Assembly (NCBI GenBank): GCA_963738575.1
Contig: CAVTWY010000002.1
Location: 620,001-684,000, forward strand
Direction of reading: 5' to 3'
DNA: 64,000 bases
Source: CAVTWY01 sp963738575
Lineage (GTDB): Bacteria; Pseudomonadota; Gammaproteobacteria; Burkholderiales; Burkholderiaceae_C
Positions within the stretch are counted from its first letter, which is position 1. Every line of letters starts with the position of its first letter. The notes under the pieces are model-generated. The model saw only the letters and a list, made by a program, of their open reading frames with translations, did no database searches and was not told where the DNA came from. Position numbers and translations under genes: made by a program. Shown one piece after another: positions 39,550-46,826 of the stretch.

Positions 39550-40509
39550 TCAGATCATGCCCGACTTGAACATCACGGCTCGCAAACTTGCAAACTCATT
39601 GTCCACAAACGAATCGAACTCGGGTCCTGCCAACAGTGCTGGTGTCCAGTTGTTCTTTTCTAGCGCTTCGGCCCACGCCTTGGTCTTGGTGGCTTTGATC
39701 ACCAAGTCGGCCAACACCTTGCGCTGGGCAGCTGTGATGCCAGAGGCGCCATACACGCCACGCCAGTTGCCAATCACCACGTCAACGCCTTGCTCTTTGA
39801 GCGTCGGCACGTTGATGCCTTTGAGTCGTGTTGCCGATGTGACGCCGACGGGGCGCATCTTGCCCGCAGTGATGTGCTCTGCGAACTCGCTGTACCCACT
39901 GCCGCCCACGGTGACGTTGCCACCGATGATGGCCGCGGTCGCCTCGCCACCCCCTCGGAATGCAACGTAGTTGATTTTGGCGGGATCAACACCCACGGCA
40001 CGGGCAATCATGGCCGCAGCGATGTGCTCGGTCGAACCACGCGAACCACCGCCCCACTTGACGCTGCCGGGATCCTTCTTCATTTGCTCGATCACGTCGC
40101 CCATTGTTTTGTGGGGCGAGTTGGCCGGCAGTACAAACACGTTGTACTCACTGGTCAAGCGTGCGATGGGTGTAACTTGGGAGAGTGGGACGGCTGGTTT
40201 GCTGGTGATTTGGCCACCCAGCATGACGGCACCCATCACCATCAACGCGTTGGGGTCGTTCTTGGTCCCGTTGGCAAATTGGGCCAGGCCCAAGGCACCC
40301 GCCGCGCCGCCCTTGTTTTCGAAGTTGACGGCAGCAGCGCCAGCCTCTTGCAGGGCTTTGCCCAGTGCCCGCCCTGTGGAGTCCCAACCACCGCCCGGGT
40401 TGGCGGGAATCATCATTTTCAACGAGGCAGCCTGGGCACGCGCGGTTACTGGCAAGGCGCCGACTGCAGCCAAAGCCGCCAAAGTTTTCAAAAAGATATC
40501 ACGACGCAT
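39550..40509 (-). CDS. tctC: Tripartite tricarboxylate transporter, binding protein TctC (Bug family)
   Basis: A 319-residue periplasmic solute receptor. The N-terminus MRRDIFLKTLAALAAVGALP followed by ARA-QA is a signal peptide with an Arg-Arg pair that may be a weak Tat signal. Family motifs are MIPANPGGGWDSTGRALGKAL, the ligand-loop region ENKGGAAGALGLAQF, and GNWRGVYGASGITAAQRKVL near the C-terminus. The start ATG 40509 is chosen because of the signal peptide; the frame is open for 85 codons further upstream, through a DNA repeat, and that part is not protein-like. It is the first gene of tctCBA. No TctDE two-component genes are present. Confidence 0.92.
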   Translation of the reverse strand: MRRDIFLKTLAALAAVGALPVTARAQAASLKMMIPANPGGGWDSTGRALGKALQEAGAAAVNFENKGGAAGALGLAQFANGTKNDPNALMVMGAVMLGGQITSKPAVPLSQVTPIARLTSEYNVFVLPANSPHKTMGDVIEQMKKDPGSVKWGGGSRGSTEHIAAAMIARAVGVDPAKINYVAFRGGGEATAAIIGGNVTVGGSGYSEFAEHITAGKMRPVGVTSATRLKGINVPTLKEQGVDVVIGNWRGVYGASGITAAQRKVLADLVIKATKTKAWAEALEKNNWTPALLAGPEFDSFVDNEFASLRAVMFKSGMI

Positions 40510-40645
40510 ATTTGCGCTCCCATGCAACGATGCCCAAGCGACGCCCGAGCCTACGCGCCGATGTTGCCTTAAAAACAGCTGGATCGCCCCCAGGGAAAGC
40601 CTGCATAACAGCGCACGCACGTCAAACGTTGCGGCCGTGCCAAAT

Positions 40646-40690
40646 GACCACCACCCCAGGGACCACCACCCCAGGGACCACCACCCCAAG
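40646..40690. repeat. 15-bp tandem repeat, three copies
   Basis: GACCACCACCCCAGG occurs at 40646-40660 and 40661-40675, and with one change at 40676-40690. It lies in the 245-base divergent region between tctC and hslR, about 137 bases before tctC and 65 bases before hslR. The remainder of that region shows no gene or obvious promoter. Confidence 0.9.
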
Positions 40691-40754
40691 CAGCGAATTC
40701 CATACGACCGTTCGTGTCGGGCAAAAACGGAGAACAACGGGGGACAATCATGCG

Positions 40755-41195
40755 ATGGTGACACCCAACGATGACAGCAGCCAGCGCTTGGACGTGTGGC
40801 TTTGGGCAGCCCGCTTCTTCAAAACTCGCAGTTTGTCAGTCTCTGAGATTGAAAAGGGCCGCATTGACGTGAATCAAATGCCTGCCAAACCCGCCAAGGC
40901 CGTGCGGGTGGGCGACTTGGTCAGCATTCGCCGCCCTGGGATTCCTGCGCCTCAAGTATTGACTGTGTTGGCAATTGCAAAAACACGTGGGCCGGCGAGC
41001 GTGGCTCAGGCCTTGTTTGCAGAAACCGAAGCCAGCAAAGTGGCAGCGGCGCAGCACAAAGAGGCGATGCGTTTGGCCCCTGAACCCAGCGCCTCGCTGA
41101 ACCAAGGCCGCCCCACCAAGCGTGATCGCCGTGATTTGACGCAAGCGAAGTCGCGCTGGCAACGGTGGAGTGCGTCGGTGGACGACAAGCGCTAA
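40755..41195 (+). CDS. hslR: Heat-shock protein 15 (S4-domain ribosome rescue factor)
   Basis: A 146-residue RNA-binding protein. The S4 motif QRLDVWLWAARFFKTRSLSV is followed by the RVGDLVSIRRPG strand and a basic Arg/Lys-rich C-terminal tail. Hsp15 binds 50S subunits carrying a stranded peptidyl-tRNA. The start is ATG 40755 (GGGG-type purine run upstream); an upstream open frame of 130 codons crosses the tandem repeat and is not family-like. It sits directly before grpE, so it belongs to the local heat-shock block. Confidence 0.9.
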   Translation: MVTPNDDSSQRLDVWLWAARFFKTRSLSVSEIEKGRIDVNQMPAKPAKAVRVGDLVSIRRPGIPAPQVLTVLAIAKTRGPASVAQALFAETEASKVAAAQHKEAMRLAPEPSASLNQGRPTKRDRRDLTQAKSRWQRWSASVDDKR

Positions 41196-41273
41196 CACGG
41201 CCACATCAGTTTCCAATCGTTCAAAAAGTGCCAAAAAGCAGGCGAAAATACCTGGTTTTGCGCATTTTGGGCA

Positions 41274-41301
41274 CTTGAACGCCCCTGGGATGGCCCCAGG
41301 T
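41274..41301 (+). promoter_or_regulatory. Candidate sigma-32 promoter for grpE
   Basis: CTTGAA at 41274-41279 and CCCCAGGT at 41294-41301 are separated by 14 bases, close to the heat-shock consensus CTTGAA-N(13-15)-CCCCATNT. It is 82 bases before the grpE ATG. The spacer and -10 also form a small hairpin (CCTGGG/CCCAGG). Confidence 0.7.
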
Positions 41302-41382
41302 ATTCGCACTGCGACAACAGCTGCTGCTGAACCAACCCGTGGCGCTGACTCCAAAACCCACCCATTTCCAACTCATCCGACA

Positions 41383-41922
41383 ATGTCTGATCCGCTGAAC
41401 AATCCTGACCTCAACGACTTTTTGTCCGACGAAGCCTTGAGCAACGCAGTGCCCATCGATGGCCAGGCGTCAGCTGCCAAGATCACCGAGTTGGAGGTCA
41501 AAAACGCCGAACTGAACGACGCTTACCTGCGCGCCAAAGCTGAAACCGAGAACATTCGTCGTCGCTCAGAGGACGAAGCGTCAAAAGCCCGCAAATTCGC
41601 CATTGAGTCCTTCGCCGACAGCTTGCTACCCGTGCGCGATAGCTTGGAGGCAGCACTGGCCAACGCGCAACTGGCGCCTGACAAGCTTATCGAAGGCGTC
41701 GAGACCACACTGCGCCAGCTAACCAGCGCCTTTGACCGCAATCGCCTTATTGAAATTTCGCCGGCCGCAGGCACCAAGTTCGACCCACACCAGCACCAAG
41801 CCATTGGCGCCGTACCCAGTGAGCAAGAGCCCAACACCATCGTTTCCGTGTTGCAGAAGGGTTACTTGATCACCGACCGGGTGTTGCGCCCGGCTTTGGT
41901 CATGGTGAGCGCGCCCAAATAG
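41383..41922 (+). CDS. grpE: Nucleotide exchange factor GrpE
   Basis: Releases ADP from DnaK. A 179-residue protein with an N-terminal long coiled coil (KITELEVKNAELNDAYLRAKAETENIRRR), the four-helix region DSLLPVRDSLEAAL, and the C-terminal beta-wing FDPHQHQAIGAVPSEQEPNTIVSVLQKGY. The start is ATG 41383; the frame is open far upstream through the heat-shock promoter, so that part is excluded. Gene order grpE-dnaK-dnaJ is classical. Confidence 0.95.
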   Translation: MSDPLNNPDLNDFLSDEALSNAVPIDGQASAAKITELEVKNAELNDAYLRAKAETENIRRRSEDEASKARKFAIESFADSLLPVRDSLEAALANAQLAPDKLIEGVETTLRQLTSAFDRNRLIEISPAAGTKFDPHQHQAIGAVPSEQEPNTIVSVLQKGYLITDRVLRPALVMVSAPK

Positions 41923-41955
41923 TCCTCGCAAGGTCACTCAGTTGGCGACAAAGAC

Positions 41956-41983
41956 CTTGAAATCGGTTCAGTGATCCACACCT
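41956..41983 (+). promoter_or_regulatory. Possible second sigma-32 promoter, before dnaK
   Basis: CTTGAAA (41956-41962), 13 bases, then CCACACCT (41976-41983). The -35 part is perfect and the -10 part matches about five of eight positions. It is 41 bases before the dnaK ATG. Confidence 0.45.
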
Positions 41984-42023
41984 TACCAAGCATCGAATTC
42001 AGCATTCTGGAGAAGCAATCATC

Positions 42024-43976
42024 ATGGGCAAAATCATCGGCATCGACCTCGGAACCACCAACTCGTGCGTGGCCATCATGGAGGGCAACACCACGAAGGT
42101 GATCGAAAACAGCGAAGGTGCTCGCACCACGCCGTCCATCGTTGCGTACCAAGAAGATGGTGAAGTGTTGGTGGGCGCCTCGGCCAAGCGCCAAGCCGTC
42201 ACCAATCCCCGCAACACGCTGTACGCCGTCAAACGCCTAATCGGCCGCAAGTTCACCGAAAAGGAAGTGCAAAAGGACATCAACCTGATGCCCTACACGA
42301 TTGCAGCGGCCGACAACGGCGACGCATGGGTCGAGGTGCGTGGCAAAAAAATGGCGCCCCCCCAGATCAGTGCTGAAGTGTTGCGCAAAATGAAGAAGAC
42401 TGCCGAGGACTACCTCGGCGAAGCCGTGACCGAAGCCGTGATCACGGTGCCCGCCTATTTCAACGACAGCCAGCGCCAGGCTACCAAAGACGCAGGCCGC
42501 ATCGCTGGGTTGGACGTCAAGCGCATCATCAACGAGCCCACCGCTGCCGCACTCGCCTTTGGCCTGGACAAGCACGGCAAGGGCGACCGAAAAATTGCCG
42601 TCTTTGACCTGGGTGGTGGCACCTTCGACATTTCGATCATCGAGATTGCCGACGTCGATGGCGAGAAGCAATTCGAAGTACTTTCCACCAACGGTGACAC
42701 GTTTTTGGGTGGCGAAGACTTTGACCAGCGCATCATCGACTACATCGTGTCCGAGTTCAAGAAAGAACAAGGCGTTGACCTGACCAAAGACGTGCTCGCC
42801 TTGCAGCGCCTGAAAGAGGCTGCCGAAAAAGCAAAGATCGAGTTGTCCAACAGCACCCAGACCGACATCAATCTGCCCTACGTGACGGCTGATGCCTCAG
42901 GCCCCAAGCACTTGAACATCAAGCTCACACGCGCCAAGCTCGAAGCCTTGGTGGACGAGCTGATCGAACGCACGATGGAGCCCTGCCGCATCGCTATCAA
43001 AGATGCTGGCGTCAAGGTCGGCGACATCCAGGACGTCATCTTGGTGGGCGGCATGACGCGCATGCCCAAGGTTCAAGACAAAGTCAAAGAATTCTTCGGT
43101 CAAGAGCCCCGCAAAGACGTCAACCCTGACGAGGCGGTGGCCGTGGGCGCAGCCGTGCAAGGCCAGGTGCTCTCGGGCGACCGCACCGACGTGCTCTTGC
43201 TCGACGTCACGCCTCTGTCACTGGGCATTGAAACGCTGGGTGGCGTGATGACCAAGATGATCAAGAAGAACACCACCATCCCCACCAAGTTCAGCCAGGT
43301 GTTCTCCACCGCCGACGACAACCAACCCGCAGTGACCATCAAGGTCTACCAGGGTGAGCGCGAGATCGCCACGGGCAACAAGAGCCTGGGTGAGTTCAAC
43401 CTCGAGGGCATTCCGCCAGCGCCGCGTGGCATGCCACAAATTGAAGTGGCCTTTGACATCGACGCCAACGGCATCTTGCACGTGCATGCCAAGGACAAAG
43501 GTACCGGCAAAGAAAACAAGATCACGATCAAAGCCAACTCGGGTTTGGCCGAGTCCGAAATCGAAAAAATGGTCAAGGACGCCGAACTCAACGCCGTCGA
43601 AGACAAGAAAAAACTTGAGCTTGTGCAGGCTCGCAATCACGCCGATGGCATGGCCCACCAAGTTCGCAAGAGCTTGGATGAGCACGGCGCGACCCTCGAC
43701 GCAGCCGAGAAAGAAGCCATCGAAGCTGCTTTGAAGGGCGTCGATGAAGCGCTGAAGAGCGATGACAAAGACACGATCGAGAAAGCCACAGAATCGCTCC
43801 TTACGTCCAGCCAGAAACTGGGTGAAAAAATGTATGCGCAGGCAGGCGCTGCAGCTGGCGCTGGCGCCGCACCGGGCGCCGATGCGAACGCTGGCACGGG
43901 CGCTGGGGCGCAGCAACAGGCCCGCCCGGCCGACGACAATGTGGTGGATGCAGAGTTCAAAGAAGTTAAAAAATGA
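42024..43976 (+). CDS. dnaK: Molecular chaperone DnaK (Hsp70)
   Basis: A 650-residue Hsp70 of normal length. The ATPase domain begins IGIDLGTTNSCVAIMEG and has the phosphate-2 motif IAVFDLGGGTFDISI and the adenosine motif VILVGGMTRMPKVQ. The linker DVLLLDVTPLSLGIET leads into the substrate-binding domain, the helical lid and a Gly/Ala-rich tail ending NVVDAEFKEVKK. The RBS GGAG precedes the ATG. It lies between grpE and dnaJ. Confidence 0.98.
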   Translation: MGKIIGIDLGTTNSCVAIMEGNTTKVIENSEGARTTPSIVAYQEDGEVLVGASAKRQAVTNPRNTLYAVKRLIGRKFTEKEVQKDINLMPYTIAAADNGDAWVEVRGKKMAPPQISAEVLRKMKKTAEDYLGEAVTEAVITVPAYFNDSQRQATKDAGRIAGLDVKRIINEPTAAALAFGLDKHGKGDRKIAVFDLGGGTFDISIIEIADVDGEKQFEVLSTNGDTFLGGEDFDQRIIDYIVSEFKKEQGVDLTKDVLALQRLKEAAEKAKIELSNSTQTDINLPYVTADASGPKHLNIKLTRAKLEALVDELIERTMEPCRIAIKDAGVKVGDIQDVILVGGMTRMPKVQDKVKEFFGQEPRKDVNPDEAVAVGAAVQGQVLSGDRTDVLLLDVTPLSLGIETLGGVMTKMIKKNTTIPTKFSQVFSTADDNQPAVTIKVYQGEREIATGNKSLGEFNLEGIPPAPRGMPQIEVAFDIDANGILHVHAKDKGTGKENKITIKANSGLAESEIEKMVKDAELNAVEDKKKLELVQARNHADGMAHQVRKSLDEHGATLDAAEKEAIEAALKGVDEALKSDDKDTIEKATESLLTSSQKLGEKMYAQAGAAAGAGAAPGADANAGTGAGAQQQARPADDNVVDAEFKEVKK

Positions 43977-43982
43977 TGATGG

Positions 43983-44006
43983 GGGCACCCTGGCAACAGG
44001 GCGCCC
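43983..44006 (+). other. dnaK-dnaJ intergenic hairpin
   Basis: GGGCACCCTG and CAGGGCGCCC pair over ten positions with one mismatch around a GCAA tetraloop, six bases after the dnaK stop. There is no U-run, so it is more likely an RNA-stability or partial-attenuation element lowering dnaJ relative to dnaK than a terminator. The remaining 126 bases before dnaJ show nothing else. Confidence 0.5.
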
Positions 44007-44132
44007 ACTGTCTCGCCGCATCGAAGGTGCTGAGCCATGCTCAAAACCTGATGCGGCGCTTGTGTTTGTGAGACCTGCCCAGGCCATTTTTGATTGGCAC
44101 CCGCTGACCGGCCCGAATCGCTGAGACACCCC

Positions 44133-45284
44133 ATGGCAAAACGCGACTACTACGACATCCTCGGCGTGCCCAAAAACGCCTCAGACGAAGACATCAAGAA
44201 GGCCTATCGCAAGCTGGCGATGAAGCATCATCCTGACCGCAATCAAGGTGACAAGACAGCCGCAGCCGAAGAAAAGTTCAAAGAGGCCAAAGAAGCCTAC
44301 GAGATGCTCTCTGATCCCCAAAAGAAACAAGCGTACGACCAGTTCGGGCACGCGGGCGTTGACCCCAACATGCGCGGTGGAGCTGGCCAAGAGGGCTTTG
44401 GCGGATTTGCAGAAGCCTTTGGCGACATCTTTGGCGATATTTTTGGGGGCCAACAGCAGCGACGCGGCGCAGGCGGGGGCGGAGGCGGGCAGCAGGTTTA
44501 TCGCGGGAATGATCTGTCCTATGGGCTGGAGATCACGCTCGAAGAAGCCGCCAACGGAAAAGATACACAAGTGCGCATTCCCAGCTGGGACGCCTGCGCG
44601 CCGTGCAACAGCACGGGTGCCAAACCGGGCAGCAAGGCGCAGACGTGCCCCATGTGTCACGGTCAGGGCACGGTGCATCAGCGGCAGGGCTTTTTCAGCA
44701 TCCAGCAAACATGCCCGCAGTGCCGTGGTACCGGCAAGCACATCCCCGAGCCCTGCACCACGTGCAGCGGCGCAGGGCGCGTCAAGACGCAAAAGACACT
44801 GGAAGTCAAAATCCCGGCGGGCATCAGCGAGGGCATGCGCATTCGCTCGACCGGCAACGGCGAGCCGGGCACCAATGGTGGACCGGCAGGTGATCTATAC
44901 ATCGAGGTGCGTGTCAAGCAACATGAACTGTTTGAGCGTGACGGTGATGACTTGCATTGCACCGTGCCGGTGGGCGTGACGACGTGCGCGCTTGGCGGCA
45001 AGATTGAAGTCCCAACGCTCAGCGGCAAAGCCGAGATTGAAGTACCTGAGGGCACGCAACATGGCAAGACGTTCAGGCTGCGTGGCAAGGGCATCAAGGG
45101 TTTGCGTGCAAGCTACCCTGGTGATTTGTACGCGCACGTGACTGTCGAGACGCCCATCAAGCTAACCGATCAACAGCGCAAGATGTTTCAGGAGTTGGAT
45201 GCTTCGCTTCGGTCAGGGGGTATCAAGCATTCACCCAATGGGCCCACTTGGGCTGACAAGGTCAAGAACATTTTCAAGGGGTGA
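44133..45284 (+). CDS. dnaJ: Chaperone DnaJ (Hsp40)
   Basis: A 383-residue type I J-protein. It has the J domain with HHPDRNQGD, a Gly/Phe-rich region (GGFAEAFGDIFGDIFGG), a zinc-finger domain with four cysteine repeats (CAPCNSTGA, CPMCHGQG, CPQCRGTG, CTTCSGAG), and a C-terminal substrate domain. The start is ATG 44133. It stimulates DnaK ATPase and lies directly downstream of dnaK. Confidence 0.97.
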   Translation: MAKRDYYDILGVPKNASDEDIKKAYRKLAMKHHPDRNQGDKTAAAEEKFKEAKEAYEMLSDPQKKQAYDQFGHAGVDPNMRGGAGQEGFGGFAEAFGDIFGDIFGGQQQRRGAGGGGGGQQVYRGNDLSYGLEITLEEAANGKDTQVRIPSWDACAPCNSTGAKPGSKAQTCPMCHGQGTVHQRQGFFSIQQTCPQCRGTGKHIPEPCTTCSGAGRVKTQKTLEVKIPAGISEGMRIRSTGNGEPGTNGGPAGDLYIEVRVKQHELFERDGDDLHCTVPVGVTTCALGGKIEVPTLSGKAEIEVPEGTQHGKTFRLRGKGIKGLRASYPGDLYAHVTVETPIKLTDQQRKMFQELDASLRSGGIKHSPNGPTWADKVKNIFKG

Positions 45285-45371
45285 TCGCAGCCGCCGCAAG
45301 TCGCCCTACCAAGCACCGACAACTTGCGCCAAAAAGCAAGCCCGCAAAGGTGAAAAATAGCAAAACGCAGG

Positions 45372-46655
45372 CTAAGCAAAGACCCGCGCCGCATGCAGAC
45401 CAAGCCCCGTCGCCACGCTGGCGAAACGATCGCCTCGAATCACTTGTGCGCGTGGAAACCGGGCTGCAATGCGCTGGGCCAGAGGCAAGAAGCCTGTCGA
45501 GCCACCCGTAAAGTAAAGCACATCCACCTGGTCGTGGGAAAGCCCCGCCTGTCGCAACGTTTCCTCAGAAGCATCCACGATACGCTGCATGTCGGCGTCC
45601 AGCGCTGCCACCGTGGTGGCCTCATCGATGGAGGCCTCCAATCCGGCCTCAATCAACGTTAGGTCAATGGGTGCATCAGCGCCCTCGGCAACCGCAATCT
45701 TGGCGGACTCCGCGCGGGCAATCAGCCCGTGCCCCAAGCGGCCCTCCAGCACCGTCATCAGCCGCGCGTGCTGCTTGCGGTCGGCGTAAAAATCGCGCAT
45801 GCGCCGCAACTCGGCAACCCGTGCGGGCGCGTACACCGTGTTGATCAAATGCCAGGTGGCCAGATCAAAGTAAATGCGACTGGGAACCTCTCGCCCCGTG
45901 GGGCCAAGCGCTTGGTACCCACACGTTGTCAAGATGCACGCCAATTCGATGTGGCGGTCAAAGTCAGTGCCCGCCACATGCACCCCATGATTGCCAAGTA
46001 TGTCGTCTTGACGATGCGCCTTGTTGCGACGTGACGGCCCCACGCGCACCAACGAAAAGTCAGACGTACCGCCACCGATGTCCGCCACCAGCACCGTTTG
46101 ATCGCGCTCGATGCCGTTTTCAAAATCAAGTGCAGCGGCGATCGGCTCAAACTGAAAACTGATGTCGCGAAAACCCACATCACGTGCGGCATGTTCCAAC
46201 ACGCGCTGCGCTGCCTTGTCGCGCACTTCGTCGTCGTCGACAAAAAACACAGGGCGCCCCAAAACAACGCGCGTCAATGGCTGCCCTGTCTGGGCTTCAG
46301 CGACGTGCTTGAGTCGACGCAAGTAGCCTGACACTACATCGAGGTAACGCACCGAACGCCCTGCACCCACATCGGTCGTTTGGTCAGCCAAACTCGAACC
46401 AAGAATGCTCTTCATCGAGCGCATCAAACGCCCTTCCGTGCCATCGACGTAGGCCGCAATCGCTGCGCGGCCAAAAAGGCAGTGAGGCGCCTCATGCGGT
46501 GCCAAGCCCTCCACGGCGTAAAAGACTGCAGTTGGCATCGTGCTGTAGCCAGGTTCCAAGGCCACCAACCTCACGCCACCTGCGACTGGCAAGGCAATGC
46601 CGGAGTTGGAGGTGCCAAAGTCAATGGCGCAGAGATCGAGTTGGGTCATTGGCAT
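45372..46655 (-). CDS. Hsp70-like protein, YegD family
   Basis: A 427-residue protein with only the actin-like ATPase half of Hsp70: CAIDFGTSNSGIALPV (phosphate 1), VLVADIGGGTSDFSLVRVG (phosphate 2), and VDVLYFTGGSTGFLPLAQRI (adenosine site). There is no substrate-binding domain, as in E. coli YegD. The function is not established; a chaperone-like role is inferred only from the fold and its position 87 bases from dnaJ on the opposite strand. It is divergent from the reductive dehalogenase gene. Confidence 0.87.
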   Translation of the reverse strand: MPMTQLDLCAIDFGTSNSGIALPVAGGVRLVALEPGYSTMPTAVFYAVEGLAPHEAPHCLFGRAAIAAYVDGTEGRLMRSMKSILGSSLADQTTDVGAGRSVRYLDVVSGYLRRLKHVAEAQTGQPLTRVVLGRPVFFVDDDEVRDKAAQRVLEHAARDVGFRDISFQFEPIAAALDFENGIERDQTVLVADIGGGTSDFSLVRVGPSRRNKAHRQDDILGNHGVHVAGTDFDRHIELACILTTCGYQALGPTGREVPSRIYFDLATWHLINTVYAPARVAELRRMRDFYADRKQHARLMTVLEGRLGHGLIARAESAKIAVAEGADAPIDLTLIEAGLEASIDEATTVAALDADMQRIVDASEETLRQAGLSHDQVDVLYFTGGSTGFLPLAQRIAARFPRAQVIRGDRFASVATGLGLHAARVFA

Positions 46656-46826
46656 GCAAGAGGTGAAGCTCAGCCAACAGCCGTGCTTGGCATTTCGCTG
46701 CGTATGGGTGGGGAAGCGGGGGCCGGATTCTATGATGCCGTCTGGTCGGCGAGCAGGACGCTGTTACGCTTGGGTTGCATCCCGTGGCGTGACCGTGCCA
46801 TGGGCAGTTGAAATGCGGGGATCCCC

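Noticed and set aside
40509..40764. N-terminal extension of TctC containing a repeated Ser-Leu-Gly-Trp-Trp motif
   Set aside because: The motif is only the translation of the 15-bp DNA repeat. The signal peptide and family similarity begin at ATG 40509.
41196..42023. CIRCE element (HrcA operator) near grpE/dnaK
   Set aside because: No TTAGCACTC-N9-GAGTGCTAA-like inverted repeat is present; the sigma-32 sites explain heat-shock control better.
46656..46826. Possible cobalamin riboswitch before the dehalogenase
   Set aside because: Looked for because the enzyme needs B12; only 171 bases are available and I see no B12-box-like sequence or paired scaffold.
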